DNA of 32,561 bases from Bacteroidota bacterium (GCA_012729475.1 JAAYDB010000025.1:1-32561), one strand, 5' to 3'; shown: positions 7,125 to 16,306, counted from the first letter of the stretch. Translations and numbers: made by a program. Notes: generated by a model not told the origin, from the sequence alone.

Positions 7125-8216
7125 TTCAAACCTTCTTCTCATTCCCTCTCCATCAGCTGTCTTAAGAGCAGCAACCACATCTTCCGGCTTTATTTCTCCC
7201 GCTTCATTGTGGATTGTTTCTCCTTCAGCACATGAAGCAACCCCAACCTTCATCAATTCACTGTCGGGTAAACCTGACATACCCATATCTTCAAATGTTG
7301 TGGGCAGTCCTACTGCCTGACAGAAATCGTACACTTCATCAATAATTTCTCCCGGACGGTCAGTGAGGAACAGAGAAGCCAGTACCCCGAATGCTACTTT
7401 CTCGCCGTGAAACAGATGATGAGTCTCTTTCAGCACCGTTAGTCCGTTGTGAATAGCATGACTGGCAGCCAGTCCACCACTTTCAAAACCCAGTCCGCTT
7501 AAGAGGATACATGCTTCCACTACGTGTTCAAGAGCAGGAGTTACAACATTGGCTTCTGCGGTGACCAGTGCTGTCTGCCCATATTCAAGCAAAGTGTCAT
7601 AGCACAGCCGTGCCAGTGCCTGTGCCGTCATTGATCCGGGGTAGCCTGACATATTGGGAGAAACAGTCCGCTGACATGAATCGGCTTCAAACCAGGTAGC
7701 CAGGGCATCCCCTATTCCGCATCTGAGGAAACGGGCCGGGGCACGGGCTATAATTTCAGTGTCAACAAGAACCATATTGGGATTAGAAGGAAAGAACATA
7801 TATCTCTTGAACTCGCCTTGTGGAGTATAAATGACTGAAAGGGCACTGCATGGAGCATCAGTGGATGCAATTGTCGGAACAACAACAACCGGGACCTTCA
7901 GGTTAAAAGCAACTGCTTTTGCTGTATCAAGGGTCTTCCCTCCCCCTATCCCTGCAATGAGATCAATACCGGCAGACTGAGCCGCTTTGGTTATTCCTGA
8001 GATCTCTTCATCGGAACACTCTCCATGAAAACGCTTTGTAACGATCTTCATCTCTTCCTCTACACTTTTCTGGAAATCAGGAAGAAGATTATCATATACA
8101 AAAGGATCACAGATCAGGTATCCGCTTTTTCCATACCTGGCCATTTCTATGCCCAGCTTTTTAATGGCTCCCGCCCCCTGAACATATCTTCCCGGAAAAA
8201 TTGAAACGCTTATCAT
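7122..8216 (-). CDS. gldA: Glycerol dehydrogenase
   Basis: A 364-residue iron/zinc-type alcohol dehydrogenase of the GldA branch, oxidising glycerol to dihydroxyacetone with NAD. FPGRYVQGAGA at the start is typical of GldA. GIGGGKTLDTAKAV (about 89-102) is the nucleotide-binding glycine loop. The three metal ligands appear as D170 (GIGDALATWFEA), H253 (ASHAIHNG) and H270 (HGEKVAFG), matching the known D/H/H set. It is a single gene, convergent with the tRNA, and its stop falls in the tail of the tRNA terminator. No dihydroxyacetone kinase is next to it. The enzyme family is sure; other small diols or hydroxyketones remain possible substrates. Confidence 0.92.
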   Translation of the reverse strand: MISVSIFPGRYVQGAGAIKKLGIEMARYGKSGYLICDPFVYDNLLPDFQKSVEEEMKIVTKRFHGECSDEEISGITKAAQSAGIDLIAGIGGGKTLDTAKAVAFNLKVPVVVVPTIASTDAPCSALSVIYTPQGEFKRYMFFPSNPNMVLVDTEIIARAPARFLRCGIGDALATWFEADSCQRTVSPNMSGYPGSMTAQALARLCYDTLLEYGQTALVTAEANVVTPALEHVVEACILLSGLGFESGGLAASHAIHNGLTVLKETHHLFHGEKVAFGVLASLFLTDRPGEIIDEVYDFCQAVGLPTTFEDMGMSGLPDSELMKVGVASCAEGETIHNEAGEIKPEDVVAALKTADGEGMRRRFE

Positions 8217-8251
8217 TTGAATTGATTTTTATATTGTTACTTGATACAACA

Positions 8252-8259
8252 CAAAGATA
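8252..8259 (-). promoter_or_regulatory. -7 promoter element (TATCTTTG) of gldA
   Basis: Exact TAnnTTTG on the reverse strand, 35 bases before the gldA ATG; no well-spaced -33 box. Confidence 0.5.
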
Positions 8260-8299
8260 TAAAAAGCTGATAATCAGAAAAATAATTTAGACAAATTTT

Positions 8300-8539
8300 G
8301 AATATTATTCTGTATATCATTATGTTACGGAAGGTCCCCTTTATATCAGAATCATGAAATCCAAAACAGAACACAAAAGCAGATAATTAACTCCGGTTTA
8401 GCATTACCTATAGACAGTGTCATCTTGCGAATCTAAAAAAATTAAGGTTGAAGAAGGAAATACCATAATGAAGATCAAAATTCCGTTCAATAATCCGGAA
8501 GGCATCCTTGAAACTATAAAGAAACCTGATAAATCGTAA
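8300..8539 (+). pseudogene. Possible decayed gene tail
   Basis: Two adjoining open stretches in different frames read like one protein. The first ends INSGLALPIDSVIL at about 8427 and stops at 8434. The second, in another frame, continues ESKKIKVEEG and NTIMKIKIPFNNPEG and stops at 8537-8539. Neither has a convincing start, although an ATG at 8468 would allow a 23-residue peptide. An AT-rich hairpin follows 17 bases later, as after a real gene. I recognise no family, and chance cannot be excluded. Confidence 0.25.
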
Positions 8540-8556
8540 TATCTTTTATAGCGTTA

Positions 8557-8581
8557 AAATAGAATGTTTTCAATTCTATTT
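8557..8581 (+). terminator. AT-rich hairpin, possible terminator
   Basis: A perfect 9-bp stem, AAATAGAAT (8557-8565) with ATTCTATTT (8573-8581), around the loop GTTTTCA. It is AT-rich, and only a mixed T-containing stretch follows. It lies just after the possible gene remnant and upstream of the CotH-family gene. Confidence 0.35.
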
Positions 8582-8694
8582 AAGTTTCTCATCTATTTTG
8601 TAGTTGCTCATAGTTTTTTATTAACTAAAGTTGTCCTTTTAATTATTATAAGCTATAATTACATTTCAACGCTTTATAAATAAAAATCTTTATT

Positions 8695-10479
8695 ATGAAA
8701 AAATCTGGCCTTATCATTATCGTATTGCTTACCACATTGATTATTGGCTGTGATCCGCATGAAAAAGATATTCCCATAATCAACATAGCAAAAAACAGTT
8801 TTAACATACCTTGCGAAGGAGGTACTTTTGATGTTATCTTTCAAACTAATAATGAATATACAGTCGACATAACTAAGGATGGCTCTGACTGGATTTACAG
8901 AACAACAAAAAAAGGCCTTGTTTTAGACGCTATCGAGTTCACTGTAGAGCCTAATTTTACATATTCAGAGAGAAATGCAACAATTGTGATAAAAACGACA
9001 GAAACCAATCTTACAAGTGACACTGTCTATGTAGTACAAAATGCCGGTCCTGCGTCAGTAGAAAGCACAGGTTTTTCAAAATTTATATTTGATGTAAACG
9101 ACAACCCCTTACATCTGAACTATACCGTGGAATTTGAAATTCATGGAAATAGTATAACAGGAAGAATACCTCATTACGCCAGACCTGATAGTATTATAGC
9201 CAGATTCGCTACAGACGGGACAACAGTATTGGTTGGAGAAAAAGAACAGATTAGTGGTGTAACAGCAAACAATTTCAGAAACCCTGTGGATTATACAATA
9301 GTATATGCAGATGGGCATGAAAAAACATTTAGAGTTGATGTTACCAATTTCACTGGTTTGCCTGTTCTCTTTATCTCAACTGAAAATCAGGCTCCAATTA
9401 ACTCCAGGGATGATTATGTTAAGGGATCCGTATATCTTGATGGTGCTGGCATCTTTGACGACCTGAGTGCATCTATGAAAATCAAGGGAAGAGGAAATTC
9501 GACATGGGGTATGCCAAAAAAACCTTATAAAATAAAATTTGACACTAAACAATCAATGGCAGGTTTCCCTGCTGACAAAGAGTGGGTGTTGCTGGCGAAT
9601 TATGCTGACAAGTCGGCTATGAGAAATGAAGTCGCCTTTAATATAAGCAGAAAAACATGCCTTGAATACACACCACGAACTCAATTTGTAGAAGTATTTA
9701 TAAATAATGTTTATAACGGAACCTATCAACTCACTGAACAATTAAAGATCAGTGAAGGACGTGTTAATGTGTCTGATGATGGTTTTTTACTTGAAGTTGA
9801 TCAGTTAGACCGGTTGGATGAGGATGATGTTTATATCTTAACGGACAGGATTTTACTCTGCATTAAAGATCCTGATGTAGAAACAGGATCTGATAAGTAT
9901 AACTGGATTAGAGATTATTTAAATAATACGGAGAATTCTTTGTATGGAGAAAACTTCAGAGATCCTGAAAATGGGTATACGAAATATATTGATGCAGAGA
10001 GTTTTGCTGATTGGTATCTGGTAAACGAGATTACAAAAAACAATGATGCCATATTTTTCTCCAGTTGTTACATGAATATTGCTCCCGGCGGCAAATTAAA
10101 GATGGGTCCGGTTTGGGATTTTGATATTGCTCTGGGAAATATTAACTACAACGATAACTTTAATACTGAAGGCTTTTGGATAAAAAACTCTCCATGGATT
10201 GCCAGATTGTTTACAGATCCCGAATTTGTAGAGTTGATCAGGATAAGATATAATAGGATCAGGGGAATAATAATGTCAGAAATAATACAACAAATTAATA
10301 CTCATGCTAATTCTCTCAGATGGTCGGTAGTTGAAAATAATGCCAAATGGAACACTCTGTATACTTACACCTGGCCAAACGATGCAATATGGGGTTCATA
10401 TGACAATGAGATTCAATATTTAAAAAACTGGATTACCAAAAGGATTGAGTGGTTAGATGTTGCCATCCCGGAGTTATAG
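8695..10479 (+). CDS. BACON-domain CotH-family lipoprotein
   Basis: A 594-residue lipoprotein with a signal sequence and lipobox LIIGC, lipidated at Cys19. An acidic CDPHEKD follows, compatible with export to the Bacteroidota cell surface. Residues about 30-115 resemble a BACON domain, with the repeat-like FNIPCEGGTFDV start and DTVYVVQNAG end. A second Ig-like module (about 125-220) resembles DUF5018-type domains. Residues about 225-570 form a CotH kinase-like domain, with KIKGRGNSTWGMPKKPYKIK near its start and GPVWDFDIALGN near its C-terminal part. CotH proteins are atypical protein kinases in Bacillus spores, but in Bacteroidota the role is unknown and may involve surface polysaccharide or protein binding. 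The gene is single, with a long AT-rich leader. Confidence 0.88.
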   Translation: MKKSGLIIIVLLTTLIIGCDPHEKDIPIINIAKNSFNIPCEGGTFDVIFQTNNEYTVDITKDGSDWIYRTTKKGLVLDAIEFTVEPNFTYSERNATIVIKTTETNLTSDTVYVVQNAGPASVESTGFSKFIFDVNDNPLHLNYTVEFEIHGNSITGRIPHYARPDSIIARFATDGTTVLVGEKEQISGVTANNFRNPVDYTIVYADGHEKTFRVDVTNFTGLPVLFISTENQAPINSRDDYVKGSVYLDGAGIFDDLSASMKIKGRGNSTWGMPKKPYKIKFDTKQSMAGFPADKEWVLLANYADKSAMRNEVAFNISRKTCLEYTPRTQFVEVFINNVYNGTYQLTEQLKISEGRVNVSDDGFLLEVDQLDRLDEDDVYILTDRILLCIKDPDVETGSDKYNWIRDYLNNTENSLYGENFRDPENGYTKYIDAESFADWYLVNEITKNNDAIFFSSCYMNIAPGGKLKMGPVWDFDIALGNINYNDNFNTEGFWIKNSPWIARLFTDPEFVELIRIRYNRIRGIIMSEIIQQINTHANSLRWSVVENNAKWNTLYTYTWPNDAIWGSYDNEIQYLKNWITKRIEWLDVAIPEL

Positions 10480-10675
10480 CAAATATTTAAAAATCATCTT
10501 AATATTATTCATATTTAAATTTTTATAAAAGCAGATGAATATTATTTCTCCGGGTAATAAGAAAAATAATCTGAAAAAAAACAAACTGATAGAAAAAGCA
10601 TGTTAAACAGACGAAATAATTGATTACTGTAGCTCATATTTTGATAAAGGGTTTTATTGTATCAATGGCTTATTA

Positions 10676-10683
10676 TACTTTTG
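10676..10683 (+). promoter_or_regulatory. -7 promoter element (TACTTTTG)
   Basis: Exact TAnnTTTG ending 22 bases before the SiaC-family gene. A TTG at 10657-10659 could serve as the -33 box, but the 16-base spacing is short. Confidence 0.5.
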
Positions 10684-10705
10684 AGAGGTAATTAATACAA
10701 TTATT

Positions 10706-11200
10706 ATGCCCTTCAGTGATATCACCTATTCAAAAAAAATGAATGAATTAAAAGATTTTTCGGTTGAAGAAACGCACAAAACACCTCTTATTGATTTTAA
10801 TCATATAACAGGAGAACTTATCATATCAGGGAAATCTATTCCTGAAAATCCTGCAAAGATATATGAACCTGTAATGGAATGGGTAAGTATTTATATTACA
10901 AACCCGAGACCTGTAACAAATCTCAGGTTTAATGTAGAATATTTCAACACCACATCATCTATATGGTTCTCAAAAATTATAAAGGCTCTTACCCAGATCA
11001 ACAATCCCGATTACCTCCTTATCGTACATCTGTATGTTCCCCTGGAGGAATATGATGATCTTAATGAGATTGATGATATAAGAGATGCCTTTGGCCCCAT
11101 CACCAATCTTTTTCAAAACACCATTCCCGGAGTCGGGCTTAAACTGTACGGCACCAACGATAATTCGGAAGTGGTAAAAGATACTATGGTCCTTATGTAA
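10706..11200 (+). CDS. SiaC-family (DUF1987) regulatory phosphoprotein
   Basis: A 164-residue protein of the DUF1987/SiaC family. In Pseudomonas aeruginosa, SiaC is phosphorylated on a threonine by SiaB and dephosphorylated by SiaA, and it controls a diguanylate cyclase. The diagnostic segment TPLIDFNHITGELIISGKSI (26-45) is present, as is the phosphorylation-site region YFNTTSS (79-85), where T82 probably corresponds to the modified residue. About 20 residues precede the conserved core; a second ATG at 10739 could be the true start. No SiaA, SiaB or diguanylate cyclase gene lies nearby, so the partner must be elsewhere. The next gene, carB, is 122 bases away and probably unrelated. Confidence 0.85.
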   Translation: MPFSDITYSKKMNELKDFSVEETHKTPLIDFNHITGELIISGKSIPENPAKIYEPVMEWVSIYITNPRPVTNLRFNVEYFNTTSSIWFSKIIKALTQINNPDYLLIVHLYVPLEEYDDLNEIDDIRDAFGPITNLFQNTIPGVGLKLYGTNDNSEVVKDTMVLM

Positions 11201-11280
11201 TTAGGACAATCACCTTCTCTGTTATTTTCTGGTTTATATCTTTCTTATTCTTTTGTTGAAAGATATTCTCTGCTTTCCGA

Positions 11281-11314
11281 TTTGAATTTTTAAATTGCGC
11301 CCACATATTTTTTG
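11281..11314 (+). promoter_or_regulatory. Candidate carB promoter
   Basis: TTTG at 11281-11284 and a near-match to the -7 element at 11306-11314 (TA, three bases and a T before TTTG, one base longer than consensus) are 21 bases apart. The TTTG ends 8 bases before the carB ATG, so the transcript would have a leader of only a few bases. Confidence 0.4.
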
Positions 11315-11322
11315 TTAATACT

Positions 11323-14300
11323 ATGCCAAGACGTGAGGATTTAAAAAAAATACTGATAATCGGCTCGGGGCCGATTATTATCGGACAAGCTTGTGAATTT
11401 GATTATTCTGGCACTCAGGCCTGTAAAGCTTTACGTTCTCTCGGATACAAGATCGTACTTGTCAATTCCAATCCTGCCACGATCATGACAGATCCTGAGA
11501 TGGCTGATGCCACCTATATTGAGCCACTCAATGAATATGCTCTTACAGAGATAATCAAAAAAGAACGTCCCGATGCCCTTTTACCCAACCTTGGAGGGCA
11601 GACGGGTCTCAATCTCTCTTCTGTTCTGGCCCGGAAGGGTGTGTTGAAGAAATATAATGTTGAGGTCATAGGTGTGAATATTGACGCCATAGAAAGGGGT
11701 GAAGACAGGACAGCTTTCAAAGAGACGATGAACCGCCTTGGTATAGATATGCCCATGAGCAGGGCTGTATCAACTGTGGAAGATGCCGAGAAAGTTGCCA
11801 ATGAGCTGGGTTATCCTGTTGTTGTACGTCCGGCTTACACTATGGGGGGTACAGGAGGCGGTTTAGTATATAATGTTGAGGAATTACAGACTGTTGCCAG
11901 TCGTGGTTTATCAGCCAGTATGGTCAATCAGGTACTTATTGAAGAGTCTGTTGTCGGATGGGAAGAGCTTGAGCTGGAAGTTGTCAGGGATGCAAAAAAC
12001 CAGATGATAACTGTGTGCTTCATAGAAAATGTTGATCCTATGGGTGTCCATACAGGTGATTCTTTCTGTACGGCTCCTATGCTGACCATCAGTAAGGAGC
12101 TTCAGGAACGTCTGCAGAAATATTCATATAGTATTGTTGAAGCTATTGAAGTGATAGGTGGAACCAATGTTCAGTTTGCACATGACCCTTCCACCGGCAG
12201 AGTTGTGGTAATTGAGATCAATCCCCGCACCTCTCGTTCATCAGCTTTGGCATCCAAAGCCACCGGTTTCCCTATTGCTTTTGTGTCGTCACTGCTTGCC
12301 GGAGGGCTTACTCTGGATGAAATACCTTACTGGCGAAGCGGCACTCTTGATAAATATACTCCCTCAGGCGATTATGTCGTTGTTAAATTCCCCCGTTGGG
12401 CTTTTGAGAAATTCGAAGGGCTGAAAGACAGGCTTGGGACACAGATGCAGGCAGTGGGTGAAGTAATGAGCATAGGGAAAACCTACAAAGAGGCTTTTCA
12501 GAAAGCGATACGTTCCCTCGAAACAGGCCGTTACGGTCTGGGCTTTGCTGCTGACTACAACAAAAAAACACTTGACGAGCTTCTTAATATGCTCAATCAT
12601 CCTTCCAGTGAACGTCAGTTCATCATGTATGAAGCGCTCAGAAAAGGGGCAAAGACAGATGATCTGCACAACAGGACAAACATCAAGGCCTGGTTCATCT
12701 CACAAATGAAAGAGCTGGTTGAAGAAGAAGAAAAAATTCTTTTGTATAAAGGATCCCTTCCTCCGGACAATATCTTTATACAGGCAAAAAAAGATGGTTT
12801 TGCAGATAAATATCTCTCCCGTCTCCTGGAAGTCCCGGAAAAGGAAATAAGAAAGAAAAGGATCTCTCTGGGTATGAATGAAGCCTGGGAACCCGTACCA
12901 GTGAGTGGTGTCAACGATGCAGCATATTATTATTCAACATACAATGCAACTGACAAAGTAACTGTATCCGGCAGAAAGAAGATAATGGTCCTGGGCGGCG
13001 GTCCTAACAGGATAGGACAGGGTATAGAATTTGACTATTGCTGTGTACATGCTGCTCTTGAGATAAGAAAAGCAGGGTTTGAATCCATCATGGTTAACTG
13101 TAATCCCGAGACTGTCTCTACCGATTATGACACGTCCGACAAACTTTATTTCGAACCACTTACTGCCGAAGATGTATTAAGTATCTACGATAAGGAGAAA
13201 CCGGAGGGAGTGATCATTCAGTTCGGGGGTCAGACACCTCTTAACCTGGCACGTGAGCTATCTGAAGCCGGGGTGAAAATCCTGGGAACCAGCCCCGATA
13301 CTGTTGATCTTGCCGAAGACCGTGACCGTTTCAGACATATCATTGAAAAACTTCAAATACCTCAACCTCCTTCCGGAATGGCCGGTAATCTTGAGGAAGC
13401 TCTGACAATAGCCAGTCAGATAGGATACCCTCTCATGATACGGCCATCATACGTCCTTGGAGGCCGTGCAATGAAAATTATCCTTGATAAGGATATGTTG
13501 GAGGAATATGTTAAAAAAGCCGTTGATGTATCTCCCGACCGTCCGTTATTACTGGATAAGTTCCTTGAAGATGCGATAGAAACAGAAGCTGATGCCATAT
13601 CTGACGGAACAGATGCGTTCGTACCTGCTGTCATGCAACATATTGAATATGCAGGTATCCATTCCGGCGATTCTGCATGTGTCATCCCCCCAGTTATCAT
13701 ACCAAAAGAACACAAGAAAACCATTTATGATTACACTCGCCGTATTGCAATGGAATTGAATGTAGTAGGCTTACTTAACATTCAATATGCAATATATGAA
13801 GATGTGGTATATATTCTCGAGGCCAATCCACGGGCTTCCCGTACAGTGCCACTCGTTTCAAAAGTTTGTAATGTGTCAATGGCCAGAATAGCTACCGGAA
13901 TATTGCTCGGACAAAAATTATCAGCATTCGGGTTGAAAAACAGGACATTCAACCATTTTGGTGTAAAAGAAGCTGTTTTCCCCTTTAATATGTTTCCGGA
14001 TATTGATCCTCTCCTTGGTCCCGAAATGCGTTCTACCGGTGAGGTTCTTGGGATGGCCGATTCCTACGGAATGGCTTTCTTTAAATCGCAGGAAGCAACG
14101 CTCACTCCCCTGCCGGTAAATGGCACTGTGCTTATTACTATTGCCGATCGTGATAAAAGCAAAATCCTACCCGCCGCTTTAAATTTCAGGGATATGGGAT
14201 TTAAGATAATGGCAACAGGCGGTACCCGCGATTTCCTCATAGATAACGGAATAGAAACTGAACTGATACTGAAAGTACACCAGGGAAGACCAAATATTGT

Positions 14301-14526
14301 TGATGCAATAAAGAATGGAGAAGTAGATTTAGTTGTAAATACTCCTGCAGGACGGCTCAGTGAATATGATGATTCCTATATAAGAAAAAATGCTATTAAA
14401 TACAGAATACCTTATATTACAACTACTTCAGCTGCTTTTTCAGCTACCCAGGGAATAAAAGAAAGACAAAACGGCAAGTTCAAAGTCAAATCACTGCAGG
14501 ATTATCACAAAGCTATTCCTGATTAA
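11323..14526 (+). CDS. carB: Carbamoyl-phosphate synthase large subunit
   Basis: The full-length 1067-residue large chain, which makes carbamoyl phosphate from bicarbonate, ammonia and two ATP for pyrimidine and arginine synthesis. Two homologous ATP-grasp halves are visible. The first starts KKILIIGSGPIIIGQACEFD and has VVRPAYTMGGTGGG and EINPRTSRSSALASK. The second starts IMVLGGGPNRIGQGIEFDYC and has MIRPSYVLGGRAM and EANPRASRTVP. The C-terminal MGS-like allosteric domain (about 935-1060) contains MATGGTRDFL and VVNTPAGR. The small subunit carA, which supplies ammonia from glutamine, is not in this window. A promoter-like sequence sits almost against the start codon. Confidence 0.97.
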   Translation: MPRREDLKKILIIGSGPIIIGQACEFDYSGTQACKALRSLGYKIVLVNSNPATIMTDPEMADATYIEPLNEYALTEIIKKERPDALLPNLGGQTGLNLSSVLARKGVLKKYNVEVIGVNIDAIERGEDRTAFKETMNRLGIDMPMSRAVSTVEDAEKVANELGYPVVVRPAYTMGGTGGGLVYNVEELQTVASRGLSASMVNQVLIEESVVGWEELELEVVRDAKNQMITVCFIENVDPMGVHTGDSFCTAPMLTISKELQERLQKYSYSIVEAIEVIGGTNVQFAHDPSTGRVVVIEINPRTSRSSALASKATGFPIAFVSSLLAGGLTLDEIPYWRSGTLDKYTPSGDYVVVKFPRWAFEKFEGLKDRLGTQMQAVGEVMSIGKTYKEAFQKAIRSLETGRYGLGFAADYNKKTLDELLNMLNHPSSERQFIMYEALRKGAKTDDLHNRTNIKAWFISQMKELVEEEEKILLYKGSLPPDNIFIQAKKDGFADKYLSRLLEVPEKEIRKKRISLGMNEAWEPVPVSGVNDAAYYYSTYNATDKVTVSGRKKIMVLGGGPNRIGQGIEFDYCCVHAALEIRKAGFESIMVNCNPETVSTDYDTSDKLYFEPLTAEDVLSIYDKEKPEGVIIQFGGQTPLNLARELSEAGVKILGTSPDTVDLAEDRDRFRHIIEKLQIPQPPSGMAGNLEEALTIASQIGYPLMIRPSYVLGGRAMKIILDKDMLEEYVKKAVDVSPDRPLLLDKFLEDAIETEADAISDGTDAFVPAVMQHIEYAGIHSGDSACVIPPVIIPKEHKKTIYDYTRRIAMELNVVGLLNIQYAIYEDVVYILEANPRASRTVPLVSKVCNVSMARIATGILLGQKLSAFGLKNRTFNHFGVKEAVFPFNMFPDIDPLLGPEMRSTGEVLGMADSYGMAFFKSQEATLTPLPVNGTVLITIADRDKSKILPAALNFRDMGFKIMATGGTRDFLIDNGIETELILKVHQGRPNIVDAIKNGEVDLVVNTPAGRLSEYDDSYIRKNAIKYRIPYITTTSAAFSATQGIKERQNGKFKVKSLQDYHKAIPD

Positions 14527-14781
14527 GATCTTAAGAATGCGTGAGGACAAATAGTAAGGAAGAAATCCTTTTGAAGGCCTGAAAACCGCACAAAACAGGA
14601 AGGTATTCTTCTTAAATACATAGTTTTTAACCCAGTACCATTGAAAGTTCCGGGGCACCCGGGGATTACCGGCTCGTGTGAGGCATCAGGGTCATTTAAT
14701 AAGATGATAATCAGTGATTTAAAATCTTTTGTTCCTGGCAATTTCGATAGAACGATAAAACGCTGATTACTAAAGCAATAC

Positions 14782-15213
14782 TTATCTTAGAGCTTTTTTG
14801 AACTTTCTGAACAGCCTTTCATCGCTGTCGCCGGCCTTAATACCTTCTATCATTACCTCAATGATACCATCTATCTTTGAATAATCGAAACCTGCTTCAA
14901 TTGCAAATTTTCTCAGCATTTTAATCTCATTGTCCTCAACTATTTCATCCGCTAGTATCACTTCTGCAATATTATGCAGATGTTCAAATTTATCTTCAAG
15001 GGAGTAAGGTGCATGATAATTATGTTCTTTCTCCATGGTGATGATCTGATCAATCTCAGGATCCGTCAGCCCGAATTTTCTTCCTTCTTTATGCAACATC
15101 TCCTTTTCGGATACTCCCAGTTTTCCGTCCGAACGGGAAACCTGAACCAGATGAATGAAAGCCTCTCTGTTTATCCGTCTTCCCTGGTGCGTTATAAAAT
15201 CAACAAAACTCAT
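14782..15213 (-). CDS. TerB-like tellurite-resistance/DjlA-type protein
   Basis: A 143-residue, fully helical, acidic protein with the TerB/DjlA N-terminal fold. INREAFIHLVQVSRSDGKLG and EKEMLHKEGRKFGLTDPEI form the first half, and AEVILADEIVEDNEIKMLR the second; the DGKLGVSEKE and DEIVEDNE stretches are the conserved acidic turns that bind metal in TerB. An in-frame ATG at 15267 would add 18 hydrophobic residues, but the family begins near the ATG at 15213, so I prefer that start. No other ter genes are adjacent, so a link to tellurite or phage resistance is not supported here. Function: unknown, possibly stress-related. Confidence 0.75.
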   Translation of the reverse strand: MSFVDFITHQGRRINREAFIHLVQVSRSDGKLGVSEKEMLHKEGRKFGLTDPEIDQIITMEKEHNYHAPYSLEDKFEHLHNIAEVILADEIVEDNEIKMLRKFAIEAGFDYSKIDGIIEVMIEGIKAGDSDERLFRKFKKALR

Positions 15214-15628
15214 CTTATACAATTGAGTAATTAAGTAATAAAAAATTAAAGAGCTTAAAATTAACAATAAAATTTCACAGCCTCTCCCTTATACACAAAC
15301 AAATTAAAAGCATTTTAGTTCGGTTTTCCCGTGTACACTCTTTGTAATTTCCCGGTGCTTATATTTCTTGCCAGCAGTTTTATTTTATAAAAAACTGAAA
15401 GATATCTATTTATAAAGAAAATATAACCTATGGTAGCCGCTCTTCTTCATCACAGAATGTCATAAAAGTTAAAAGTTATTAAATAAAATGTTAATTTGCT
15501 GAAGTGAAAATTGCGAAGTACAATAAGCCATATATTTATAATCTCTTAAAGTGGCATAACCTTTGTAAAAAGAATTAAATAATTAAATACCCGAACGAAA
15601 TAATAATTAATTGAACGTGTGAAATAAA
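15214..15628. other. 415-base AT-rich spacer between divergent genes
   Basis: No gene or convincing gene remnant is seen. Its right part holds one promoter-like sequence at 15552-15567. The remainder is AT-rich without clear repeats or T-tailed hairpins. Confidence 0.5.
15552..15567 (+). promoter_or_regulatory. Possible sigma-54-type promoter
   Basis: TGGCATAACCTTTGTA keeps TGGCA at the -24 position and TTG at -12 with the correct spacing for sigma-54, but has T where the -12 C is expected. The inner AACCTTTG is also close to the ordinary -7 element TAnnTTTG. It is 61 bases before the methyltransferase gene. Confidence 0.3.
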
Positions 15629-16297
15629 ATGAGCATATTTAAAATTAAATTTCCGGGAATAGTTTTAATAATATCATTGTTTTTTCTTTCTACAAATATG
15701 TATTCCCAGAATCTCAGGGAAGATTCCCAACTTGATAACAGAGTAAGGGAATTTCTTCGTTCGCAGCGGTGGTATGATATGAATATCCCGTCTGTTGACG
15801 GGCAATTGCTTTATGATATAATTATTAAAAACAATTACACAAGTGCTCTTGAGATTGGCACTTCCACCGGTCATTCGGGTATTTGGATTGCCTGGGCATT
15901 AAGCAAGACAGGCGGGAAGCTTATCACCCTTGAAATTGATGAGGGCCGTTACCGGGAGGCATTAGAAAATTTCCGGGAGGCCGGACTATCGGAATACATT
16001 GACGCGAGGCTTGCCGATGCACATGAGATGGTCAAAGAGCTGGAAGGGCCTTTTGATTTTGTTTTCAGTGATGCAGACAAAAATTGGTACAAAAATTATT
16101 TTATCGATATTGATCCCAAACTTAAGGTTGGAGGTTGTTTTACTGCCCATAACATAGCTGAGATTGGTCGCGGATACGGCGGATATGGCGGGCAGGCTGA
16201 TTTTCTGCGTTATGTAAGAAGTCTTCCCAACTATGAAACTTCTTTAAACACAAGAGGAGGAGGGGTCTCTGTCAGTTATAAGAAATCTGAAAAATAA
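15629..16297 (+). CDS. Exported SAM-dependent O-methyltransferase
   Basis: A 222-residue class I methyltransferase of the O-methyltransferase family 3 (catechol/caffeoyl-CoA type). The SAM-binding glycine loop is ALEIGTSTGHSG (73-84), the acidic residue of motif II is in LEID (101-104), and FVFSDADK (144-151) is the family's metal-binding signature. The oddity is a clear signal peptide at residues 1-27 (a basic start, IVLIISLFFL, then MYSQ), which would send a SAM-dependent enzyme out of the cytoplasm. The permease gene begins 9 bases downstream, so the two are one operon. Substrate unknown; a small phenolic or catechol-like molecule is the family default. Confidence 0.85.
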   Translation: MSIFKIKFPGIVLIISLFFLSTNMYSQNLREDSQLDNRVREFLRSQRWYDMNIPSVDGQLLYDIIIKNNYTSALEIGTSTGHSGIWIAWALSKTGGKLITLEIDEGRYREALENFREAGLSEYIDARLADAHEMVKELEGPFDFVFSDADKNWYKNYFIDIDPKLKVGGCFTAHNIAEIGRGYGGYGGQADFLRYVRSLPNYETSLNTRGGGVSVSYKKSEK

Positions 16298-16306
16298 CAA
16301 GTTTTT

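Larger units (their letters stand above)
8217..8694. other. 478-base spacer between divergent genes
   Basis: No intact gene is visible. It holds the gldA -7 element near its left end, two out-of-frame coding-like stretches that may be a decayed gene tail (8300-8539), an AT-rich hairpin (8557-8581) and an AT-rich leader before the CotH-family gene. Confidence 0.6.

Noticed and set aside
14523-14741. 72-codon open frame on the minus strand after carB
   Set aside because: No family, no promoter element, and low-complexity mirrored composition; the 255-base gap holds only a short GC hairpin near 14647 without a T tail.
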